A stretch of 12,019 nucleotides of DNA from an uncultured Bacilli bacterium (GCA_910586635.1 CAJUJA010000029.1:1-12019), one strand, 5' to 3'. Counted from the stretch's first letter, positions 1-6,535 are shown. A program made the numbers and translations. Notes: a model not told the origin generated them from the sequence alone.

Positions 1-1179
1 ATCTAGTATTTGAATATCATTATTTGTATAATCTAATCTATCCTTTAATTTCCCCATAAATTCATTATGCATCGTCATTTTTTCTGTTTTTGATACATTA
101 GAATATTTATTATAACTATTGGATAAAAGGGTCATAATTTGATACAATTCATCAGATCCAACCATTCCTCCTTTTGAAGCAATACAAGCCTTTAGTAAAA
201 AACTATATTTTTTATTTATTTTCGAAAAGTCAATAGAATCATTTTTCTCCTGTTGGCTAATATCCATTTTGCTAATATCCATCCATGCTGTAATTTCTTC
301 CTCTTTTAAATATTGACCTAAACATTTTATAATAGAAGTATAGTTTCCCCCTGTACACATTTGAATGAATTCTTCATCAGTTAAATTCAAAATGTACTTA
401 ATAATATTCATATCTGAACGTTGGATAGGATAATCAGGCACGTCACCAAATAAATAGGCATTAAACCATGCTGTGAAGCCCTCTTCTAACCAAGAAACTG
501 AATTATATTGGTCAAATGAAAATCGCCTATTAAGTATAACATTTTTATCTTCCAAAGGCAGATATAAGTTATTTATCATATGTAGTCCCTCATGAGTATA
601 GTTATATTTCTCATCCTGAAATATATTGATTTTATGTTCCTTTGGTAAGAAGGATGCTAATTTTCTTGAATTTTCTGGTTTTTCTTTTTTTTCAAGAACT
701 AACAACTTAAAATTTTCGTAAAGACATCTCAAATCAACAGTAGGTGCCTTTTCTTCTAAGCGTTGAATTAATTCTAAATAGTATTTTCTTTCTTGTTGAC
801 GCAAATTTGAATTATCATAAATTGCATCCCTAACATCCGAAAAATCTACGGTGTCTGAAAAATAGTCATTTAGCTCAGCAGAACTAGAAATCGAAATCTC
901 CTTCATTTCATGATTTCCTGAATCTACTTGCTCACTGTTATCAGAAACAGATTCATCTTCTGATTTTTCCTTTTCACTATCTTCATCATAGCTATCATCA
1001 TAATCCTCATCATAGCTATCATCATAATCAGAATCAGAATTTGCATCATCATTCGTTTGTGTATCAGAAAAAGGAATATAATCAGGAGTAGTATCTCTAC
1101 CACAACCGGATAATACCAAAGATACCCCAGCTACTAAAAGCATTTTTTTCAACAGTTTTTTATTTATATTTATTTCCAT
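1..1179 (-). CDS. Lipoprotein with HExxH (gluzincin-like) metallopeptidase motif, C-terminus beyond window
   Basis: The frame is open from the ATG at 1179 to the window edge, giving 393 residues with no stop, so the gene is partial at its 3' end. A basic N-terminus and hydrophobic stretch (residues 9-23) lead to a lipobox LSGC with Cys26, so the mature protein should be a lipid-anchored surface protein, matured by a signal peptidase II such as the LspA encoded here. A low-complexity Asp/Ser/Tyr/Glu linker covers about residues 30-85 and includes two tandem DYDDSYDE units (51-66). The soluble domain contains HEGLH (196-200), a zinc-binding HExxH, and WLEEGF (230-235), which resembles the motif that supplies the third zinc ligand (Glu) in gluzincin peptidases. 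The ligand gap of about 32 residues is longer than in M1 or M4 enzymes, so the family is unassigned. The start is supported by GGGGTGAT just upstream. The substrate is unknown; peptidase activity is inferred from motifs only. Confidence 0.8.
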   Translation of the reverse strand, partial: MEININKKLLKKMLLVAGVSLVLSGCGRDTTPDYIPFSDTQTNDDANSDSDYDDSYDEDYDDSYDEDSEKEKSEDESVSDNSEQVDSGNHEMKEISISSSAELNDYFSDTVDFSDVRDAIYDNSNLRQQERKYYLELIQRLEEKAPTVDLRCLYENFKLLVLEKKEKPENSRKLASFLPKEHKINIFQDEKYNYTHEGLHMINNLYLPLEDKNVILNRRFSFDQYNSVSWLEEGFTAWFNAYLFGDVPDYPIQRSDMNIIKYILNLTDEEFIQMCTGGNYTSIIKCLGQYLKEEEITAWMDISKMDISQQEKNDSIDFSKINKKYSFLLKACIASKGGMVGSDELYQIMTLLSNSYNKYSNVSKTEKMTMHNEFMGKLKDRLDYTNNDIQILD

Positions 1180-1201
1180 ACCATCACCCCATGTGTTCTA
1201 C

Positions 1202-1230
1202 ATTATATCATAAACTAAAGAAAAAGTCTA
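1202..1230 (-). promoter_or_regulatory. Promoter of the HExxH lipoprotein gene
   Basis: On the minus strand a perfect TATAAT (1207-1202) is preceded by TGA, making an extended -10. A TAGACT box (1230-1225, 4 of 6 matches to TTGACA) lies exactly 17 bases upstream. Predicted transcription start is near 1195, leaving a short leader with the GGGGTGAT ribosome-binding site before the ATG at 1179. Confidence 0.65.
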
Positions 1231-1242
1231 GTCTTTTTCTTT
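1217..1242. repeat. 10-bp inverted repeat overlapping the lipoprotein -35 region
   Basis: AAAGAAAAAG (1217-1226) and its exact reverse complement (1233-1242) are separated by TCTAGT. The stem is A/T-only except for two G-C pairs and is followed by more Ts on the plus strand. It could be a weak terminator between the IS remnant and the lipoprotein gene, or an operator over the -35 box. The sequence does not decide which. Confidence 0.35.
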
Positions 1243-1353
1243 TTGAGTTTCGGTTTTTTACGAAGAAATTATGAGATTTTATGAAAAAATTTAAATTACT
1301 GATAAATTTTTTAAAATAGCTCTTAAAATCCAATATTTGTCCACGCCAATATA

Positions 1354-1377
1354 GAACATCCTAAAATGTTCCTTTTT
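1354..1377 (+). terminator. Weak hairpin plus T-run at the left side of the IS remnant
   Basis: GAACAT (1354-1359) pairs with ATGTTC (1366-1371) across a six-base loop and is followed by CTTTTTT on the plus strand. The stem is only six pairs. No plus-strand gene lies upstream, so it may instead be a structural part of the IS end. Confidence 0.25.
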
Positions 1378-1401
1378 TCCATTTATTCAGCTAGGTAACT
1401 T

Positions 1402-1419
1402 TTAGAGTTTTAACTCTAA
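1402..1419. repeat. Hairpin at the transposase stop codon
   Basis: TTAGAGTT (1402-1409) and AACTCTAA (1412-1419) form an eight-pair inverted repeat with a two-base spacer, overlapping the last codons and stop of the transposase gene. No long T-run follows on the minus strand, so terminator function is uncertain. Confidence 0.4.
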
Positions 1420-2250
1420 TTGTCTATATTTTTCCCGTTTCTCTATTTTTTGATATTTCTTTATTCCTGTATGGGCATATTTTAATATTTCACGGATTCC
1501 TTTTGATATTTGGCTTAACCACACAATTACTTTTCTTTTTAACGCTTCTTTATAACAATTTTTCTTTTTTCCTTTAAATAAGAAATTTCTTTTATCATTC
1601 ATTCTAATTACAAAATAGTTACCACTTTTATCTACATAATCTATTATTTTATTATCATCATACCCTCTGTCAAATACCATATTACATTTTCTATTTAACA
1701 CATTTATTACTGTATCTATACTATCCATAGTATACTTATTCTTACTTACAAACTCCTTACTCTTACAGGAGTATATTTCACTATATACACTAAATGGCTG
1801 TTTCTCATTTTTACCCAATACTACTGCTTCACATACATGATATCCATTCACTACTTTTTTCTCTGGATCAGAAGCGTCAATTACTTGATCTAAATCTTCA
1901 AACTTTTTTCCATATTTTTTGGATATATCACTGTCATCAAATATAGATATTGATTCATCCGGGAAATAGTCTTTTATTTCATTTAGATAGTTTTCTTTTA
2001 TTATCTTTACTTCTTCTTTACTCAACGACTGTAGATTATCACATAGCCTTTCAATAGTATTCTTTAACTTTATATCCTCGCTTAATGATCTTGATATTTC
2101 AGATATTAAACAACTTTTACTTTTTGATAGACCATATTGCATATCACTTACAAATTTAATTCCTTTTTTATTTAAACCCCTTGACATTTTTTTAGAAAAA
2201 TTTAAAATTTCTCTTTTCGTTTCATAACATTCCATAGTATAATTATTCAT
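1402..2250 (-). CDS. DDE-type (IS4-like) transposase, probably internally deleted
   Basis: I start this gene at the ATG at 2250, because GCGGAGG lies eight bases upstream. An in-frame GTG at 2259 directly abuts that ribosome-binding site and cannot use it. This gives 282 residues. Visible parts are a basic N-terminal region, a first acidic cluster DDSD (105-108), and VFDRGY with D194, the usual form of the second catalytic Asp in IS4-like transposases. The third catalytic Glu, normally in a Y-x2-R-x3-E-x6-K setting, is missing. The protein passes from a GKKKNCYKEALKRK segment (about 1530-1565) straight into what reads as a family C-terminal tail (IVWLSQISKGI..YAHTGI). From memory of the family, over 100 residues seem to be lost between these. 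The enzyme is probably inactive. The IS4-like assignment is by motif, not by search. Confidence 0.7.
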   Translation of the reverse strand: MNNYTMECYETKREILNFSKKMSRGLNKKGIKFVSDMQYGLSKSKSCLISEISRSLSEDIKLKNTIERLCDNLQSLSKEEVKIIKENYLNEIKDYFPDESISIFDDSDISKKYGKKFEDLDQVIDASDPEKKVVNGYHVCEAVVLGKNEKQPFSVYSEIYSCKSKEFVSKNKYTMDSIDTVINVLNRKCNMVFDRGYDDNKIIDYVDKSGNYFVIRMNDKRNFLFKGKKKNCYKEALKRKVIVWLSQISKGIREILKYAHTGIKKYQKIEKREKYRQLELKL

Positions 2251-2328
2251 GGAAAACACCTCCGCTTATTTTGTTTAGTATAATTATTTTGGTATAGTTT
2301 GATTTTATCAAACTTTGGAGTGTTTTCC
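2251..2328 (-). promoter_or_regulatory. Long-range inverted repeat burying the transposase ribosome-binding site
   Basis: In a minus-strand transcript GGAAAACACTCC (2328-2317) is complementary to GGAGGTGTTTTCC (2263-2251), with one bulged base. The second arm contains the Shine-Dalgarno sequence and reaches the base before the ATG at 2250. A nested eight-pair hairpin (AGTTTGAT/ATCAAACT, 2296-2314) lies inside. Transcripts entering from outside would hide the start site, while a transcript starting inside (a TATACT box lies near 2283-2278) would not. IS10 and IS50 protect themselves from read-through expression in this way; the parallel is inferred. Confidence 0.5.
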
Positions 2329-2342
2329 TTATTTTTGTACTA

Positions 2343-2379
2343 AAAAGATGAATCTGTGGATAAAACAAATTCATCTTTT
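2343..2379 (-). terminator. Terminator of the dnaE-lspA operon
   Basis: AAAAGATGAAT (2343-2353) pairs perfectly with ATTCATCTTTT (2369-2379) over a 15-base loop, starting ten bases after the lspA stop. The 3' arm ends in a T-run on either strand, so it could act in both directions. The stem is AT-rich, so termination may be partial. Confidence 0.6.
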
Positions 2380-2388
2380 CTTTGTTTC

Positions 2389-2880
2389 CTATTTTTTACC
2401 GGAACTCAAATTTTTCTTTTTCGTTTTTACTTCTTGCTTTACAATATCAAAAACAAATAATAAAATTCCAGCTACAATGGCAATATCTGCTATATTAAAA
2501 ACTGGAAACTGATAGGTTCCAAAAGAACAGGACAAATAATCAATAACATAACCATATAAAAGTCTATCAATTAAATTTCCTACTAATCCTCCCATTAATA
2601 ATCCTAACGAAACAATCTCTAATTTTCTTTTCATTTTAGTTTTTGAAATATACCTTTGTAAACAAAGAAAAACAACAATAGCAAACCCAATTAATAAATA
2701 TCTACTTCCTTCTAATATCGAAAAAGCAGCCCCTGTATTTCTTACATAATGAATATGAAAAAAACCAGGAATTATCGTAATTGCTTGATTTAGTTTCAGT
2801 CTGATGGTAACAAGCATCTTTATTACTTGATCAATTAATAAAATAATACTACAAATACCATATATCTTTTCCTTTTTCAT
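2389..2880 (-). CDS. lspA: Lipoprotein signal peptidase (signal peptidase II)
   Basis: This integral membrane aspartyl protease removes the signal peptide of prolipoproteins after diacylglyceryl modification of the lipobox Cys. The 163 residues show the family layout of four membrane segments (about 6-24, 60-76, 87-105 and 130-148). The conserved blocks are RNTGAAFS (47-54), GNLIDR (101-106), VIDYL with D114, and FNIAD with D132. D114 and D132 correspond to the catalytic aspartates of the family. A lysine-rich tail (residues 149-163) is cytoplasmic by the positive-inside rule. The gene lies eight bases after dnaE, and its ribosome-binding site TAGGAGG includes the dnaE stop codon, so the two are co-transcribed and probably translationally coupled. 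The lipoprotein at the left edge is a plausible local substrate. Identification is firm. Confidence 0.95.
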   Translation of the reverse strand: MKKEKIYGICSIILLIDQVIKMLVTIRLKLNQAITIIPGFFHIHYVRNTGAAFSILEGSRYLLIGFAIVVFLCLQRYISKTKMKRKLEIVSLGLLMGGLVGNLIDRLLYGYVIDYLSCSFGTYQFPVFNIADIAIVAGILLFVFDIVKQEVKTKKKNLSSGKK

Positions 2881-2888
2881 TATGCCTC

Positions 2889-5834
2889 CTACCCTAACTT
2901 CTCTATGTTTTGAATTACAATTTTATACTCGCTTAATCTTTTTTCCACATTTCCATGTATTTTTAAAATATCACCTCTTTGAATAGCTGGAAATTGATTA
3001 TATATTCTTGGAAACATTGTAAAATCCATTTTAGAGGTTTCATCGCTTCCATCTATAAAGGCCATTTTTTCTCCCTTTTTTGTATCAATTATTTTTATCT
3101 TATCTACTAATATCAAAACATTCACTAATTGATTAAAATGCTTTTTGACTTCATTTAATCTTATGCAATCTTCATTATTTTTGTAGAATTTAGTCGTTGG
3201 ATGATGGGATAAATAGAATCCAAAAATAGTCTTTTCAAAATCTAAGATTTCCTCTTCTGTATACTCTTTAAAAATTTCTATTTCTGGCTTCATAACTAAG
3301 GAAGGATCTAAATCCTTAGTCAGTTCTGCATAATTTAATAGACTATCTAAATTTAACAATAGAGTTTTTCTATTATAATGAAAAGAACGAAAACATTCAG
3401 ACAGAATCAAACATTCTATCACCTTTCTACCAACCCCTGCGATAACAAGTCTACTCATACAATCATAAATACTAGTAAATACTCCTGCCTCTCTAGCTTT
3501 TAAAATTGCCTTAGCAGAAACCATTCCTACTGATTTCAAATTGGAAAAAGGATATATAATTTTTTGTTCATTTACAATATAAGAATCTGTACTATAATTA
3601 ATATCTGGTTTTTCTATCATAATATCATTAGCTTTTGCCTCTTCTATATATTGTTTGGTTTTATATTCACTACCAATTACATTAGTAAGTAGACTTGCAA
3701 AGAATTCTTGCTTATAATGTGTTTTTAAATAAGCCATCTTATAAGCAATTAAAGAATAAGCAACAGAGTGAGATCTATTAAAACCATAGCCTGCAAATTT
3801 TAAAATCAAGTCAAATATTTTTTTAGATTTATCATAAGTGTGGCCTCTATCTATACTACGTTTAATAAACTTATCTTCTTCTTGTTTTAATAAATCTAAT
3901 TTTTTCTTACTCATGGCACGTCTTAAAATATCAGCCTCTCCTAGAGAATAACCCGCAAAAAGATTAGCGACTTGAATAATCTGTTCCTGATAGATAATAA
4001 TACCATAAGTATTGGATAAAATTCCCTCTAATGAAGAATCTAAGTATTCTATTTTTTCTTCCCCATTTTTTCTTTTTATATAGGTATCAATGTTTTCACT
4101 AGGACCTGGTCTAAATAATGCGATGGCTGCAAAAATATCTTCAAGATTATTAGGTTTCAACTTTTTAAGAAATTGCCTCATTCCTGTGGATTCAAATTGG
4201 AAAATTCCTAAAGTATCAGCATTCGTAAAAACTTCAATGGCTAACTTATCATTTAAGGGAATAGACGAAAAATCAATCTCTTTATGGTAACTATTTCTTA
4301 CCATCTCTAGAATATTATTAATAATAGTCAAATTTTTAAGTCCTAAGAAATCCATTTTAAGAAGTCCTAAGTCTTCCAAATATTCCATAGAATAACTGCT
4401 TAAATACATACCCTCTGATAAGGTTAGGGGAATCACCTCATCTAGTTCCACTTCACTCATGATAATTCCTGCCGCATGATGCGAAGTATGTCTAGGAAAT
4501 CCCTCTAAGTGTTTAGCAATATCAAACAATTTTGTTAATTCTGGATCACTATCAATTCTTACTTTAAAAGCACCATTTTTTTGATAAAAATCTTGTAGCT
4601 TATCATGGCTCATATTAGGAACCAATTTAGAAAGAGAATCGACTTTATATATAGGAATATTTAAAACTCTTCCAACATCTCTAATTACCTGTTTAATTCC
4701 TAATGTACCAAAGGTAATAATTCCTGCTACGTTTTTCCGTCCATATTTAGAAATAACATATTGAATTACTTGTTCTCTTTTATTATCAGGAAAATCGGTA
4801 TCAATATCTGGCATAGTTTTTCTCTCCGGATTTAGGAATCTCTCAAACAACAAATGATACTCAATAGGATCAATATCTGTAATCCCCAAAGAATAAGAAA
4901 CTAAACTTCCTGCTGCACTTCCTCTCCCAGGTCCTACTAAAATATGATTTTTTTTAGCATATCGAATAAAATCATATACAACTAAAAAGTAATTGCAAAA
5001 CCCCATTTGACTGATAATCTTTAATTCATAACTTAATCGTTCCTTATAAGAATTTGGGACATTTCCCGCTAACCGCCTTAATAATCCTGCCTTAGAAAGC
5101 TCAAATAAATATTGTTCACTACTCATGTCTTTAGTTTCTTTATAAACAGGAAGTAAAAGCCTACTAGGGGGAAATTCCACCTTACATTGATTAGCAATTT
5201 CAAAAGTTCTATTTAATCCCTCTAAACTAGATAGTGACGTAACATTCTCCTCCTGTAATTCATGATGAAATAAAGAATAATCATCTTCCTCTTGAACTGT
5301 TTTTCCATCGCGTATTAAATACAAATATCGTAATAGTTCATAATCATTTTTATCTAAATATAAACATTCCTTAAAAAAGGCTGTTTGATGAGGTTTTTTT
5401 ATTAGATTCTGCTCTTCTTTCCTATTTGTATAGCCCAAATAAATATCATCATAAATAAAAGACAATTCTTCTTCTAAACTAGTGCTTGGATAAGGAAGTA
5501 CTACTAATAATCCCTGATGAAAAGAGGATAAATCTTCCTTCGTAACTGTCCTTTCTTGTTGAATCGTAGATAACTTCATTAAAGACTGATAACACTGATA
5601 ATTTTTAGCAAATAATACAATTTCTAATTCCTTATAAGAAATTGCCAAAGAAAAGAGTGGTTTAATTTGATTATTCTCACATTTTTTAATAAACTCCATC
5701 ATTCCATACATATTGACATCATTAATCGTACAAAAAGGAATCTTTTGACTCTTAGCATAAGTAATAATATCATCAATTTTTAACATACTAGAGAGTAATG
5801 AATAATTACTTTTTACATATAATGGAATATACAT
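2889..5834 (-). CDS. dnaE: DNA polymerase III alpha subunit, DnaE type
   Basis: This C-family DNA polymerase, in Gram-positive bacteria, usually works beside PolC and extends RNA primers at the fork. At 981 residues it is shorter than E. coli DnaE. An N-terminal PHP domain (about 1-200) is followed by the palm with GPGRGSAAGS and PDIDTDF (342-348; catalytic D343 and D345), and the third catalytic Asp in MDFLGL (D495). Fingers, a helix-hairpin-helix segment (about 765-800) and a C-terminal OB fold (about 898-980) follow. The PHP metal site is gone: positions of the usual three His of the first motif are Pro4, Tyr6 and Lys8, and the TDH motif reads NDV (38-40). So no PHP exonuclease is expected and proofreading would come from elsewhere. 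The start has a good AGGAGG. It heads a two-gene operon with lspA. Calling it DnaE rather than PolC is firm, as no DEDD exonuclease insertion is present. Confidence 0.95.
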   Translation of the reverse strand: MYIPLYVKSNYSLLSSMLKIDDIITYAKSQKIPFCTINDVNMYGMMEFIKKCENNQIKPLFSLAISYKELEIVLFAKNYQCYQSLMKLSTIQQERTVTKEDLSSFHQGLLVVLPYPSTSLEEELSFIYDDIYLGYTNRKEEQNLIKKPHQTAFFKECLYLDKNDYELLRYLYLIRDGKTVQEEDDYSLFHHELQEENVTSLSSLEGLNRTFEIANQCKVEFPPSRLLLPVYKETKDMSSEQYLFELSKAGLLRRLAGNVPNSYKERLSYELKIISQMGFCNYFLVVYDFIRYAKKNHILVGPGRGSAAGSLVSYSLGITDIDPIEYHLLFERFLNPERKTMPDIDTDFPDNKREQVIQYVISKYGRKNVAGIITFGTLGIKQVIRDVGRVLNIPIYKVDSLSKLVPNMSHDKLQDFYQKNGAFKVRIDSDPELTKLFDIAKHLEGFPRHTSHHAAGIIMSEVELDEVIPLTLSEGMYLSSYSMEYLEDLGLLKMDFLGLKNLTIINNILEMVRNSYHKEIDFSSIPLNDKLAIEVFTNADTLGIFQFESTGMRQFLKKLKPNNLEDIFAAIALFRPGPSENIDTYIKRKNGEEKIEYLDSSLEGILSNTYGIIIYQEQIIQVANLFAGYSLGEADILRRAMSKKKLDLLKQEEDKFIKRSIDRGHTYDKSKKIFDLILKFAGYGFNRSHSVAYSLIAYKMAYLKTHYKQEFFASLLTNVIGSEYKTKQYIEEAKANDIMIEKPDINYSTDSYIVNEQKIIYPFSNLKSVGMVSAKAILKAREAGVFTSIYDCMSRLVIAGVGRKVIECLILSECFRSFHYNRKTLLLNLDSLLNYAELTKDLDPSLVMKPEIEIFKEYTEEEILDFEKTIFGFYLSHHPTTKFYKNNEDCIRLNEVKKHFNQLVNVLILVDKIKIIDTKKGEKMAFIDGSDETSKMDFTMFPRIYNQFPAIQRGDILKIHGNVEKRLSEYKIVIQNIEKLG

Positions 5835-5855
5835 AATTGATTCCTCCTTTTCTTT

Positions 5856-5872
5856 TAGTTTATCATAAACTA
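5856..5872 (-). promoter_or_regulatory. dnaE -10 region inside a perfect 17-bp palindrome
   Basis: TAGTTTATCATAAACTA is perfectly self-complementary around a central base. On the minus strand it contains TGATAAACT, an extended -10-like element (TGn plus TAAACT, 4 of 6) about 23 bases before the dnaE ATG, following a T-run. No good -35 lies at the normal spacing. It could be an extended -10 promoter, an operator, or both. Confidence 0.4.
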
Positions 5873-5886
5873 GAAAAAAGATATAC

Positions 5887-5915
5887 TAGACAATCTATAA
5901 AATTAATGTTAATAT
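5887..5915 (+). promoter_or_regulatory. Possible promoter of the small gene at 5948
   Basis: TAGACA (5887-5892, 5 of 6 to TTGACA) and TAATAT (5910-5915, 4 of 6) are separated by 17 bases. They lie about 30 bases before the start codon, facing away from dnaE. The -10 box is weak in an AT-rich background. Confidence 0.35.
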
Positions 5916-5947
5916 AGGATGAATAAAAAAGAAAGGGAAATTAAAGA

Positions 5948-6235
5948 ATGGATCAGCATCAAATTAAAAAAAATAATTATCAAAGATTAGAAGAATTAAG
6001 AAAAATCAATTGCTTATTTAGAAGTTGTGTGCATCTACTAAAAATGGAAAAAGATTTTCCATTAGACCAAATATATTCAGAAGAAAAAATGAAAATGTTT
6101 ATAACTGAGAATTTCGACACAGTAATAAACAGCGAACTAGATACCCATGATTTACCTAGATTAGTAGCAGGACCAGTAGCCATAGAAAGAAAAAAAGCAC
6201 TAATAAGACAAAAAGAACAATGCAATTTTAAGTAA
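5948..6235 (+). CDS. Small protein of unknown function (95 aa)
   Basis: I do not recognise this protein. It is 95 residues, charged and Lys/Glu-rich, with no signal peptide or membrane segment, so it is probably cytoplasmic. The N-terminal half (about 8-37) looks helical, ending in a DFPLDQIYSEEKMKMF segment. A short DTHDLPRLVAGP stretch lies near 65-76 and a basic helix (about 80-91) ends it. Two Cys (22 and 27) sit close together and a third is near the end; they do not form a clear zinc motif. A GAAAGGG ribosome-binding site lies about ten bases before the ATG. The opposite strand here is also open, but without a ribosome-binding site. The gene is divergent from dnaE and about 100 bases upstream of rpmB; no terminator separates it from rpmB, so read-through is possible. 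Coding is likely; function cannot be called. Confidence 0.65.
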   Translation: MDQHQIKKNNYQRLEELRKINCLFRSCVHLLKMEKDFPLDQIYSEEKMKMFITENFDTVINSELDTHDLPRLVAGPVAIERKKALIRQKEQCNFK

Positions 6236-6269
6236 GTAATGGAAACTACGAATAGAGCCTAAATTTTGT

Positions 6270-6298
6270 TTGACTTTTTTTGACTATTATGATAAAGT
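6270..6298 (+). promoter_or_regulatory. rpmB promoter
   Basis: TTGACT (6270-6275, 5 of 6) is followed after 17 bases by TAAAGT (6293-6298), which is preceded by TGA and so forms an extended -10-like element. A T-run lies in the spacer. Predicted start is near 6305, leaving a leader of about 30 bases with AAAGGAGG before the ATG. Confidence 0.6.
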
Positions 6299-6337
6299 TA
6301 TAAGGCAAGGAATCAAGAACCAAAAGGAGGAATTTTA

Positions 6338-6520
6338 ATGGCAGTTAATTTATCTTATAAAAAACCAAATTCTGCAAATAATAAATCCCACTCATGTAGA
6401 CGCACTAAAAGACAACAAAAAGTAAACCTACAAGTTGTTAGACTAGATGATGGAACAAGAATTAGACTTTCAGCTAAGGAAAAGAAAACATTAAATAAAT
6501 ATAATAATATTGCCGCTTAG
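6338..6520 (+). CDS. rpmB: 50S ribosomal protein L28
   Basis: L28 is a small basic protein of the large ribosomal subunit. The 60 residues contain the family core: NNKSHSCRRTKRQQKVNLQVVR (about 14-35), matching the usual GNxxSHxxxxTKRxxxxNLQxVR, then DDGTRIRLSAKEKKTL (37-52), matching the conserved xxGxxxRxxVSAxALR block. The N-terminus departs from the family: the usual CxxTGK segment is replaced by VNLSYKKP, and only one Cys (20) remains, so this is a zinc-free form. It has an AAAGGAGG ribosome-binding site, its own promoter at 6270 and an intrinsic terminator overlapping its stop codon, so it can be transcribed as a single-gene unit, the usual situation for rpmB in Firmicutes. Assignment is confident from motifs and length. 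Confidence 0.9.
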   Translation: MAVNLSYKKPNSANNKSHSCRRTKRQQKVNLQVVRLDDGTRIRLSAKEKKTLNKYNNIAA

Positions 6521-6531
6521 GCAGTTTTTTT
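6509..6531 (+). terminator. rpmB intrinsic terminator
   Basis: ATTGCC (6509-6514) pairs with GGCAGT (6520-6525, one G-T pair) over a five-base loop, followed directly by seven Ts. The stem overlaps the rpmB stop codon at 6518-6520. Confidence 0.85.
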
Positions 6532-6535
6532 ATGC

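Larger units (their letters stand above)
1340..2330 (-). mobile_element. Insertion-sequence remnant
   Basis: The transposase gene sits alone between the lipoprotein gene and the lspA terminator, with AT-rich flanks rich in small hairpins (1354-1371, 1402-1419, 2251-2328). The limits given are approximate. I compared the right edge (GGAAAACACTCC read inward from 2328) with the left flank and found no matching terminal inverted repeat, nor an obvious target-site duplication. With the shortened transposase this suggests a decayed or truncated copy. Confidence 0.4.

Noticed and set aside
983..1029. CRISPR-like repeat
   Set aside because: Only two adjacent copies with no spacer, in frame inside a coding region; it is a coding tandem repeat.
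1180..2340. Terminal inverted repeats of the IS
   Set aside because: The right-edge sequence GGAAAACACTCC has no counterpart in the left flank; the only partner is the Shine-Dalgarno region, which makes it a hairpin rather than a TIR pair.
2315..2512. Plus-strand open frame of 65 codons over the lspA 3' end
   Set aside because: It lies antisense to well-supported lspA and its terminator, with no ribosome-binding site and low-complexity Phe-rich translation.
4090..4290. Plus-strand open frame inside dnaE
   Set aside because: Antisense shadow of the catalytic region of dnaE; no ribosome-binding site or family resemblance.
5980..6225. Minus-strand open frame opposite the small gene at 5948
   Set aside because: No ribosome-binding site; the plus-strand frame has one, plus a plausible promoter and a more natural residue composition.
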